Source of the DNA: Microbulbifer rhizosphaerae
Lineage (GTDB): Bacteria; Pseudomonadota; Gammaproteobacteria; Pseudomonadales; Cellvibrionaceae
Length of the DNA: 64,000 bases
Assembly (NCBI RefSeq): GCF_014191725.1
Contig: NZ_JACHWZ010000002.1
Location: 1 to 64,000 of the forward strand
Direction of reading: 5' to 3'
Shown: positions 16,025-23,716 of the stretch, one piece after another
Layout of the letters: each line of letters starts with the position of its first letter
Position numbering within the stretch: the stretch's first letter is position 1
Position numbers and translations under genes: made by a program
The notes under the pieces: model-generated
Seen by the model: only the letters and a program-made list of their open reading frames with translations
Told to the model about the DNA's origin: nothing
Databases searched by the model: none

Positions 16025-16029
16025 CTAAC

Positions 16030-16614
16030 CACCTATCCCCTGCATCCCCTTGCCACGGTTAGCTGCAACAATACGGATCTGGCGATAAGCCAAAAGAGTT
16101 AGTTAATGTGACTCCCTGTAGTGCATCAGCAGCTTACTCCGAAACGAGTCTCAGCGAAAAAACCGATCCTACCGTTTGGGATGCAATTAAAAAATTTTGC
16201 AAATCTTTAAGTACGGCTTTCAATGCCAGGCTCCGGCTGGAGCGTTTTTCCCTTTCGTTCTCCGACATAAATAAACCAGTGGCAAGATATATCCAACATT
16301 GCGATATGAAGGCGCGTTTTTGATCATTAATAGCACTCCAGGAAGAAAGTGACGCGCAAATCTCTGATAAGTTTCCCGCCGAATTAATCTGAAGCCGGTG
16401 TTGATTAGCAGCTCACGCCAGTGCAAAGCTATGCATAAGCCAAAATTCAGAGTTGAAAGGTTGGAATTTTTATTATGAACCCGATCAAAATCCAGCCTTC
16501 ACCCAGCTGATTAGATAAAGAAACCCGTTACAGTTTCACTCCGCCCTTCCCTTTTTCAGCCTGGTTGTGCGGTCTTCCCGCACCTCAACAAAAAACGCAC
16601 CCAAGGATTGAACA
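16030..16614. other. Long intergenic region without a convincing gene
   Basis: This stretch of about 585 bases between ppa and the lipoprotein gene is more AT-rich than its surroundings. It contains only short open frames on both strands (for example 16108-16323 plus and 16220-16426 minus) that lack ribosome-binding sites and recognisable domains. I see no RNA gene or repeat. Confidence 0.5.
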
Positions 16615-18858
16615 ATGCTTCAACGACTCCTTATCCCGCTTCTTCTCACTTCCGCCCTACTCACCGGCTGTGGTGGCGGTGGTGGTGGTGGTGGCAGTAG
16701 CAGTAGTAGCAGTAGTAGTAGCAGTAGCAGTAGTAGTAGCAGTAGCAGTAGTAGCAGTAGCAGTAGTAGTAGTAGTAGCAGTAGTAGTAGCAGTAGTAGT
16801 AGCAGCAGTGGCAGTGGCGCCCCCGCAGCCGTCGCCAAGGTCTCGTATCCAACCCCCAATGCCAACCTCGCTGGATCTGTCACTACCACCACGGTCACCG
16901 GCATTATGGTCAAGGTCGACGCATTAGGGAACGAGGCACCGGCCAGCGCTGAGGATACAAGCAGGCTGTCCGTCAACGATGTCTTCGCCACTTTTGACCT
17001 GGACGAGCCCCACCGATGGCACGCCGAGGTTCCGGTCGACCCACAGCTCGGCTCTCAGGAACTCAAGGTAGTCTGGGAGGATGCGTCAGGAAATAGCGGG
17101 GATATTTCGCAAACTGCCTACAATCAGCCTTTCCTTGGTCGAACCGGAGGCCATGCCGTGCTGGACAGCGCCAATAACCGCCTGCTGGTCACTGATAGGT
17201 CCCAGGCGGGGCTGATAGCCATTGATCTTGCCTCCGGCAAGCGCGCCACTCTCTCCCCCGGTGCCTTCGCGGTCGGTGACATTGCGCTGGACACTGCCAA
17301 TAACCGTGCGCTGGTTTCCGATCTGGAGTTTGTAAGGACGGTAGATCTCGCCACGGGAGAGCGCACTACACTCTCCGGCAGACACATCGGCGGTGGTACT
17401 GCTTTTCAACGCATCTACGGCCTTGACTTGGACAGCGCGAATAGCCGAGTGCTGGTTGTCGATACATCGCAGGATATTCTGTTCGCAGTGGATCTCGCCA
17501 CCGGCGATCGGAGCGTCCTCTCAGATGCCGACAGCCTCATCGGCGAAGGCCCCGCTTTTGGTCAAATTTCGCACGTTGTGGTGGACAGCACCAATAATCG
17601 CGCGCTGCTCTTTGATTTTGGGTTGCCGGCTCTAGTAGCTGTGGATCTCGACACCGGCGATCGCACCATTCTCTCCGACAGTGACACCGGCACCGGCATC
17701 ACTCTTCAGGGTACCAATACCCTTACGCTGGACAGTGCCAACAATCGGGCATTGATCACCGATTCCTCGTCGAACAGTTTGGTGGCGATCGATCTCGACA
17801 CCGGCGACCGCACCCTGATCTCCGTCGATGGTACCGGCTCCAGCACGAATTTTACCGGACCCATCGCCCTTGCTCTGGACAGCGCCAATAACCGCGCGCT
17901 GATCCCGGATTACGGGACGGATCTACTCCTGTCGGTCGACCTCGATACCGGCAACCGCAGCATCCTGTTCGATGGCGGCACCGGCACCGGGCCGGATTTT
18001 GGTTTCCCCAGGCAACTTGCGTTAGACAGCCTCAACAATCGCGCGTTGATCCTTGATTCGAGTCTGGAGGCATTGATAGCGGTGGATCTCAACACCGCCG
18101 ACCGTACCATCATCTCCGGAAGCAATCCCGTCACGCCCTTTAAATTCCCCCGGGGTCTTGCGCTTGACCGCGCCAACAATCGCGCATGGGTCCTTGATGC
18201 GGACCTGGACGCACTGGTGGCTGTGGATCTCGACACCGGTGATCGCACCATTGCCTCCGGGGATGGGGTCGGCACCGGCAAGGCTTTTGTGTTGCCCCTG
18301 GGCTTTGCGTTAGACAAGGCCAACAATCGCGCGTTGGTCACTGATTGGAACCTGGGTGCACTGATAGCAGTGGATCTGCAAAGCGGCAATCGCACCGTCA
18401 TCTCCGACACGGATACCGGTACCGGCAACCCTTTTGAAGGCCCCACGCAGCTTGCACTAGACAGTGCCAACAACCGAGTGCTGGTGGTTGATGAGGACCA
18501 GCATGCAGTGGTGGCGGTAGACCTCGATACCGGTGACCGGACTATCGTCTCCATGGATGGGGTCGGCACCGGCAACGGCCCTGCCTTAGGCCAACCTAAC
18601 TCCATTGCTTTGGACAGCGCCAATAACCGGGCGCTGGTCACTGATCGCAGGTGGGATACCCTGGTAGCAATCGATCTCGACACCGGCGACCGCAGCATTG
18701 TCTCCGATTTCAATGCCGGCTCCGCCCTGCATCTTGACAACCTCGTCGATCTTGCATTCGATAGCGCCAATAATCGGGCATTCGTCATCGATTACACAGT
18801 GAAAGCGCTCGTCGTCGTTGAACTGGAAACGGGCGAGGGGGCGATCAGCTCTCGATAA
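16615..18858 (+). CDS. Surface lipoprotein: poly-serine linker plus 12-repeat beta-propeller-like domain
   Basis: 747 residues. The signal peptide ends in the lipobox LLTGC, so the protein should be lipid-anchored. Next come eight glycines and 38 consecutive serines (codons 28-65, all AGT or AGC), then an Ig-like segment (about 70-165). Twelve repeats of 45-50 residues follow, with consensus LALDSANNRALVTD, then ALVAVDLDTGDRTIIS and a GTG-containing loop. Each unit resembles one blade of an NHL/SMP-30-type propeller. Poly-serine linkers are characteristic of secreted proteins in Saccharophagus, Cellvibrio and Microbulbifer, where they space binding modules from the membrane. A ligand-binding or adhesion role is inferred. 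Confidence 0.8.
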   Translation: MLQRLLIPLLLTSALLTGCGGGGGGGGSSSSSSSSSSSSSSSSSSSSSSSSSSSSSSSSSSSSSSGSGAPAAVAKVSYPTPNANLAGSVTTTTVTGIMVKVDALGNEAPASAEDTSRLSVNDVFATFDLDEPHRWHAEVPVDPQLGSQELKVVWEDASGNSGDISQTAYNQPFLGRTGGHAVLDSANNRLLVTDRSQAGLIAIDLASGKRATLSPGAFAVGDIALDTANNRALVSDLEFVRTVDLATGERTTLSGRHIGGGTAFQRIYGLDLDSANSRVLVVDTSQDILFAVDLATGDRSVLSDADSLIGEGPAFGQISHVVVDSTNNRALLFDFGLPALVAVDLDTGDRTILSDSDTGTGITLQGTNTLTLDSANNRALITDSSSNSLVAIDLDTGDRTLISVDGTGSSTNFTGPIALALDSANNRALIPDYGTDLLLSVDLDTGNRSILFDGGTGTGPDFGFPRQLALDSLNNRALILDSSLEALIAVDLNTADRTIISGSNPVTPFKFPRGLALDRANNRAWVLDADLDALVAVDLDTGDRTIASGDGVGTGKAFVLPLGFALDKANNRALVTDWNLGALIAVDLQSGNRTVISDTDTGTGNPFEGPTQLALDSANNRVLVVDEDQHAVVAVDLDTGDRTIVSMDGVGTGNGPALGQPNSIALDSANNRALVTDRRWDTLVAIDLDTGDRSIVSDFNAGSALHLDNLVDLAFDSANNRAFVIDYTVKALVVVELETGEGAISSR
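16696..16809 (+). repeat. AGT/AGC trinucleotide tract encoding 38 serines
   Basis: Thirty-eight consecutive AGT or AGC codons, in irregular order, lie within the lipoprotein gene. Tract length could change by slippage in steps of three without breaking the frame. Confidence 0.9.
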
Positions 18859-18937
18859 TCTTTGCGCATGCGTGGGCGTCCGGCCCGCGCATGCCGAGGA
18901 ATATCGTCTTCCAACAAAAGTAATCCGCAGTGCGGTA

Positions 18938-18983
18938 ATGCCAGTCAGACAAGTCAACTGACTGACTGGCATTTTTCTTTTCT
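18938..18983 (+). terminator. Rho-independent terminator of the propeller lipoprotein gene
   Basis: ATGCCAGTCAG pairs with CTGACTGGCAT around a short loop, followed by TTTTTCTTTTCT. Arms and tail match the ppa terminator at 15985-16024, suggesting duplication. Confidence 0.8.
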
Positions 18984-19143
18984 GGCGGCGTACCGGTAGG
19001 GACCCTGCCTCACTTCTCAAAGACAGATCCCCGCTATTCCCACTGGCAGTACAAACTCGAATGCCATATCCGTACCCCCGATTTCAAGCAATTCAATTGT
19101 CAGCGCTTTGATCACCGAAGGCTCCTGACCCGTTCACGACGGC

Positions 19144-20739
19144 CTACCAGAAGGCGCCGACAATTCCTGCGGTCAGCGCCAACAGCAGCACAGACAGCAC
19201 CCGGTAGTTTTTCCACACAGGCTGCCCCTGCAGTTCCCGGGTCTCCTCGGCGAAGCTCGCCGGATTCCAGGTAAACACCAGCGCGCTGTCCGTCGGCACC
19301 TCCGAACTCAGTTTGCTCGCCACCACCAGCACCAGCGCGCAGAACACAAACAGCGTTGGCGCCACATACAGGAAATGCAGATTAAACAAGTCCCATACCT
19401 CATTGGCCAGGAACAAGCCGATACCCGCAAGGGTCCCCAGCACCAGGGTCGCTATCGCCCCATGCGCATTGGCACCGCGCCAGAAAAAGCCCACCAGGAA
19501 CAGCGCCAGCACCGGCGGCACGGCGTAGGAGAGGATTTTCTGCAGGTACTTGAACAGCGAGCCGAAGTTTTCGATCTGGGGCGCCCAGGCCACCGCCAGC
19601 ACCATGAAAATAAAAGTCACCACCTGGCCCACGCGCATCAGTTGGTGTGCGGTCAGCGATGGACGGAGCGGTTTGACGAAATCCATGGTGATCAGCGTTG
19701 AGGCCGAGTTGAGGGTGGAATCGATCTGCGACATCAGCGCGGCGATAAAACCGGCCAACACCAGCCCCAGCAGGCCCACCGGCAACAGGTCGAACATCAA
19801 CGTGGGATAGACCAGGTCCGCCCGGGGCAGATCCGGGTAAAGAAGAATGGCAAAGGTGCCCGGCAGCACCATGATGAACAGTACCGGCAGTTTCAGCAGG
19901 CCGGCGAAGAGCACGCTCCAGCGGCCGTGGTCCAGGTTTTTCGCCGAGAGCACCCGCTGCACCATAAACTGGTTGGTGCACCAGAAGTAGAAGCCCAGCA
20001 GCGCCACGCCGGTGACCAGCCCCGGCCAGGGCACGCCCGGATCATCCGCCGGGCGGACCAGGCTGAGCTTGTCGGCCGAGACCTGGGCCAGCACGTTCTC
20101 CCAGCCACCGGCCTTGTCCAGCGCGAAAATGGTGATCACCACCGACCCGACCACCAGCAGCACCGCCTGGATGGTATCCGTGTACATCACCGCTGCCAGC
20201 CCGCCGCTGATGGTGTAAATACCCGCGACTATCGCCAGCAGGGCGACCATCTGCCAAATGGGGAAATCGGGAAAGATCAGTTTCAGCACCAGCGCACCGG
20301 CGTAGAGGCTGCCGGCGGTATCCACGACGATATTGAGAAAGATCGTCAGCACGGAAAAGTAGCGCCGCGCGCGGTAATCGAAGCGCCGCTCGAGCATTTC
20401 CGGCATGGTGTAGAGGCCGGTGCGCAGGATCACCGGCAGGAAGAACACCGCGAAAAATACCAGTATCACCGCCGCCATCCACTCGTAGTTGTAGACCGCG
20501 ATGCCGCTGCTGTAGGCATCGCCCGCCAGGCCGATCAGCGTGGTGCTGGAGATATTGGAGGCGAACAGGGACAGGCCGATAAACGGCCACAGCATGGCGC
20601 GGCCGGCGAGGAAATAGTCCTCTGCGTTGTCGTGTTTACGGCTCAGGTAAAGGCCGATGGCAATGGTGGCGACGAAGTAGACACCGACGATGGTAAGGTC
20701 AATGCCGTTCAGGCCCAGGTCCGCGGTACTCTCAATCAT
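19144..20739 (-). CDS. Sodium/solute symporter (SSS family, SGLT-like sugar transporter)
   Basis: About 531 residues with some 13-14 hydrophobic helices. The SSS signature region is present: DYFLAGRAMLWPFIGLSLFASNISSTTLIGLAG near the N-terminus (described here in parts), GGLAAVMYTDTIQ, and FIAALMSQIDSTLNSASTLIT with the sodium-site serines. These features are those of SGLT/vSGLT sugar symporters. It should import a sugar with sodium across the inner membrane. I start at the ATG at 20739, 9 bases from AGAAGAG; a TTG at 20748 is possible. It is divergent from the ROK regulator gene, with an AT-rich candidate operator between them, and belongs to the sucrose/fructan-type locus. Confidence 0.88.
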   Translation of the reverse strand: MIESTADLGLNGIDLTIVGVYFVATIAIGLYLSRKHDNAEDYFLAGRAMLWPFIGLSLFASNISSTTLIGLAGDAYSSGIAVYNYEWMAAVILVFFAVFFLPVILRTGLYTMPEMLERRFDYRARRYFSVLTIFLNIVVDTAGSLYAGALVLKLIFPDFPIWQMVALLAIVAGIYTISGGLAAVMYTDTIQAVLLVVGSVVITIFALDKAGGWENVLAQVSADKLSLVRPADDPGVPWPGLVTGVALLGFYFWCTNQFMVQRVLSAKNLDHGRWSVLFAGLLKLPVLFIMVLPGTFAILLYPDLPRADLVYPTLMFDLLPVGLLGLVLAGFIAALMSQIDSTLNSASTLITMDFVKPLRPSLTAHQLMRVGQVVTFIFMVLAVAWAPQIENFGSLFKYLQKILSYAVPPVLALFLVGFFWRGANAHGAIATLVLGTLAGIGLFLANEVWDLFNLHFLYVAPTLFVFCALVLVVASKLSSEVPTDSALVFTWNPASFAEETRELQGQPVWKNYRVLSVLLLALTAGIVGAFW

Positions 20740-21003
20740 CTCGCTCAACTCTTCTTATGGTTTCTTATGGTTATTCCACTATGCGACCGGCCATTGGCGC
20801 CGCCGCGTCATCGATTTTATTTTACAATAATAATTCACAGTGGTTTAATAAATCAATGAATTCCGGAGAGGACGAAAAATTCCCTCAATAACAAAGAGTT
20901 ACATTACGAAACGCCCTGGATTAAACCAATTGAAAGCTTTCCACTCCACCCTTAAACTGAATTTTTGTGCGCACCACGGCCAAGGCAAGCGGGAGACTGA
21001 GGC
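20740..21003. promoter_or_regulatory. Divergent promoter region with candidate ROK operator (20837-20853)
   Basis: The region is AT-rich against a GC-rich background. It contains ACAGTGGTTTAATAAAT at 20837-20853. A sister site, ACAGTGATTTAATTAAT, lies 95 bases upstream of the TonB receptor ATG (23606-23622). Two copies in front of two transport genes of one locus suggest binding by the adjacent ROK regulator. Confidence 0.45.
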
Positions 21004-22218
21004 ATGAGCAGGGGAAGCAATTCCAGCGGTTTGCGCCGCTATAACGAACGGGTGTTGCTGGCAGCATTGCGGCAGCGGGGAACGGCGTCCAAATCGGACC
21101 TGGCCCGGTCGGCCAACCTGACCGCCCAGGCGGTGACAAGGATAGTCGACGACCTGGAAGAGACCGGACTGGTGCTGCGGGAAGGCCGCCGCCTGGGCGG
21201 CAAGGGCCAGCCCTCCACACTCTACGCCCTCAACCCGCGCGGGGCCTACGCCATCGGGGTCAAGGTGGGGCGGCGCGGCGTCGAGGTGCTGTTGATGGAT
21301 TTCGGCGGGCGGATACTGCACAAACTGGAATATGAGCGGGAGATGCCGGGGCCGGCGTTTGTCCTCGAACACATCGAAAGCGGAATGGCGGAACTGGTAG
21401 CAAAGCTCAGCCCTCAGGAGACCCGCAAGCTGATGGGGGTCGGCGTGGCCATGCCCTGGTTTATGGGGGCCTGGAGCCGCGAGCTGGAAATAAGTCCCGA
21501 ACGGGTGCGCGAGTGGGAGGAAGTCAACTTCGCCGAAGAACTGCAGGCGCGCACCAGCCTTCCGGTATTTTTCGAGAACGACTGCTCGGCGGCGGCGGCC
21601 GCCGAACAGCAGTTCGGCGACGGGGAGGACAACTTCCTCTACGTCTACCTGGGGACCTTTATCGGCGGCGGACTGATACTAAACGGCAACCTGGAGCCGG
21701 GCGTGCACGGCAACGCCGGCGCCCTTGCCTCCATGCCGGTGCCCCGGTCGAGCCTGGATTCAGTACCGGCGCCGGCCGGTCCTTTCGACGCGCTCTACAA
21801 CCGCGCTTCATTGTTCGGCCTGCGCCGGCACCTGAACGCCCACGGTATCGACCTGGCCTTTGTGTCGGACCTGGAAACAGTGATGGATACCGCCCGCCCC
21901 CTGGTGCAGGAGTGGATGGAAGACTGCGCCGATGCGCTGGTGTTCGCGCTCTTGTCGGCAGTGGGCATTCTGGACCTGGAAGCCATCGTGATCGATGCGG
22001 TACTGCCGCGCTACCTGCTGGACGAACTGGTGGACATGGTGTCGCGCCGTATGCGCCAGGCGGCCCAGGCGGACCTGTTCGTGCCTGTGATCCGCGCCGG
22101 CATCCTTGGCGCGGATGCAGTGGCGGTGGGCGGGGCGATACTGCCCTTCTATTCGAATTTCGCACCGGATAAGACGGTGCTGTTGAAAGGCGGGGTGCCG
22201 GAGCGCGTATCTGTGTAA
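21004..22218 (+). CDS. ROK-family transcriptional regulator (NagC/Mlc-like)
   Basis: 404 residues. The N-terminal winged HTH (about 10-75) reads YNERVLLAALRQRGTASKS, LARSANLTAQAVTRIVDDLE, RRLGGKGQP. A ROK sugar-binding domain follows (about 85-390), including ENDCSAAAAAEQ, YVYLGTFIGGGLILNGNL and GNAGALASMP. The canonical Zn cluster CxCGxxGC of NagC is not evident, and the second half is diverged, so it probably senses sugar without kinase activity. It is likely the repressor of the flanking symporter and of the downstream GH32-like, TonB-receptor and kinase genes. Confidence 0.85.
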   Translation: MSRGSNSSGLRRYNERVLLAALRQRGTASKSDLARSANLTAQAVTRIVDDLEETGLVLREGRRLGGKGQPSTLYALNPRGAYAIGVKVGRRGVEVLLMDFGGRILHKLEYEREMPGPAFVLEHIESGMAELVAKLSPQETRKLMGVGVAMPWFMGAWSRELEISPERVREWEEVNFAEELQARTSLPVFFENDCSAAAAAEQQFGDGEDNFLYVYLGTFIGGGLILNGNLEPGVHGNAGALASMPVPRSSLDSVPAPAGPFDALYNRASLFGLRRHLNAHGIDLAFVSDLETVMDTARPLVQEWMEDCADALVFALLSAVGILDLEAIVIDAVLPRYLLDELVDMVSRRMRQAAQADLFVPVIRAGILGADAVAVGGAILPFYSNFAPDKTVLLKGGVPERVSV

Positions 22219-22296
22219 CTCAAGTTTCGAGGTTCAGCTCTGGGAGCTGGAGCGGGGTGCCACCGGCAGGCGCCTCGAACTCCGAAACTTGAGTAA
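22219..22296. repeat. Inverted repeat between ROK regulator and GH32-like gene
   Basis: ACTCAAGTTTCGAGGTTC near the 5' end pairs with GAACTCCGAAACTTGAGT near the 3' end, leaving a loop of about 40 bases that contains GGGAGCTGGAGC. It can form a stable hairpin in the transcript between the two genes. No T-tract follows, so it is a palindrome or processing element rather than a clear terminator. Confidence 0.55.
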
Positions 22297-22364
22297 GAGT
22301 CTGTTTGGAGTCTCCTGATTTCCGAGCGCAGTGCCGGCCCGAAAGCAAATCTGAGGAGTATCTA

Positions 22365-23357
22365 ATGGCGCTCGATCTGAAAGACAAGTGGATCTGGGAT
22401 TTCTGGTTCGCAAAAGACGGTAAGGACTACCACCTGTTCTACCTACAGGCCGACCGCGCCCTGGGGGACCCCGAATTGCGGCACTGGAACGTCAGTGTCG
22501 GCCACGCGGTATCCCAGGACCTGCGCCACTGGACGCCCCTGCCCGATGCCCTCGCGCCCTCCTCCCCCCAGTCCCGGGCGGAAGACCCCGCCGACTCCCT
22601 GACGACCTGGACCGGCAGTGTTGTCCGCGACGGCGACCGCTGGCTCATGTTTTACACCGGCACCCGCCAATCGGAAAAGGGCCTGATCCAGCGGGTCTGC
22701 CTCGCCACCTCGGACGACCTGGTGCATTGGCATAAGAACCCGGCCAGCCCGGTGCTGGAAACCGACCCGCGCTGGTATGACACCCTCAACCTGGACCACT
22801 GGCACGACCAGTCCTGGCGCGATCCCTGGATATTCAAGGACGCCGATCGCGAGTTCTACCACATGCTGCTTACCTGTCGCGCCAATACCGGCGCGCCGGA
22901 CGGGCGCGGCGCCGTGGGCTACGCCAGTTCCACCGACCTGATCCACTGGCAGGCGGGACCGCCGCTGTTCGCTCCCGGCTGGTATGGCGAGATGGAAGTG
23001 CCGCAAGTGGCCTGTATCGGCGGGCGCCACTATCTGTTTTGTTCAGTCTCGGTGAAATACCACAGCCAGGCGCACCTGGCCGAGGGCGTCACCCCGCTGA
23101 CCGGACTGAAGTACTTCCCCGGCGACGGCCCCCTGGGCCCCTTCCACACCGAGGGCTCGGGATTCCTCGGCGCGGATGCCCGGGGCAGCCTCTACGCCGG
23201 CCGGGTGGTCGAGGGGCCGGACGGGGGCTGGTACCTGATGGCTTTTCGCAACCTGGACGAGGAGGGGCAGTTTGTAGGCGGAGTCAGCGACCCGCTGCCC
23301 ATAGTCCAAGGGGAAGATGGGCAGCTGTCGCTGGCCCCCGCCGAAAGCGGCCCCTGA
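22365..23357 (+). CDS. GH32-like glycoside hydrolase (candidate beta-fructosidase)
   Basis: About 330 residues. I start at the ATG at 22365 because TGAGGAG lies 6 bases upstream; an in-frame ATG at 22305 has no ribosome-binding site. The sequence has five-bladed-propeller motifs of the GH32/GH43/GH68 superfamily. The nucleophile region is KWIWDFWF (in place of the classical WMNDPNG), repeated SxDLxHW turns occur (SQDLRHWTP, SDDLVHWHK, STDLIHWQA), the RDP motif is in SWRDPWIF, and the acid/base glutamate is in GEMEVPQVA. No signal peptide is seen, so it acts in the cytosol or periplasm-independent. The C-terminal beta-sandwich of invertases is missing. Neighbours suggest a fructoside substrate. 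Confidence 0.75.
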   Translation: MALDLKDKWIWDFWFAKDGKDYHLFYLQADRALGDPELRHWNVSVGHAVSQDLRHWTPLPDALAPSSPQSRAEDPADSLTTWTGSVVRDGDRWLMFYTGTRQSEKGLIQRVCLATSDDLVHWHKNPASPVLETDPRWYDTLNLDHWHDQSWRDPWIFKDADREFYHMLLTCRANTGAPDGRGAVGYASSTDLIHWQAGPPLFAPGWYGEMEVPQVACIGGRHYLFCSVSVKYHSQAHLAEGVTPLTGLKYFPGDGPLGPFHTEGSGFLGADARGSLYAGRVVEGPDGGWYLMAFRNLDEEGQFVGGVSDPLPIVQGEDGQLSLAPAESGP

Positions 23358-23459
23358 ATATTTAATCCTGCTTTAGCTTAACTAAAAATAACGCTCCAGT
23401 GCCGCAGGATGCGCCGTGCGCATCGGCCAGGGCCGGCGCGGGTTTCAGGCCTCTTGGCG

Positions 23460-23532
23460 CTGTGGGAGCCTGCCCTGCAGGCGATTGGAGTACCGGCGAC
23501 ACCCGTTTCGCCAGCAGGGCTGGCCCCCACAG
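23460..23532. repeat. REP palindrome, type B (GTGGGAGCCTGC)
   Basis: TGTGGGAGCCTGCCCTGCAG and its imperfect complement (CCAGCAGGGCTGGCCCCCACA) face each other in the gap between the GH32-like and TonB receptor genes. It belongs to the family whose best copies flank the RAYT gene near 59600-60180. Confidence 0.65.
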
Positions 23533-23605
23533 GTGCTCACCCTTACCCAGTACCAGTTTCCGGCCCTGCACCGACCTTCGAAAACTGAGTTGTATAAATT
23601 AAATA

Positions 23606-23622
23606 ACAGTGATTTAATTAAT
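23606..23622 (+). promoter_or_regulatory. Candidate operator upstream of the TonB receptor
   Basis: ACAGTGATTTAATTAAT differs at only two positions from the site at 20837-20853 upstream of the symporter. It lies in an AT-rich island that probably contains the receptor promoter. Confidence 0.45.
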
Positions 23623-23716
23623 AGAGTCGACACACCACCAGTGTGCAAACGGCCAGTCCGCCGCCCGCGCGGGCAAGGATTTACAACGATAAAAGAGATC
23701 CTTGAGGAGAATAACG

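Noticed and set aside
16108-16426. Two short overlapping frames on opposite strands downstream of ppa
   Set aside because: No ribosome-binding site, no family resemblance and mutual overlap; I treat the region as non-coding.
16696-16809. CRISPR-like or tandem repeat array
   Set aside because: The repeats are trinucleotides inside a coding frame for serine; no spacers exist. No CRISPR array was found elsewhere in the window.
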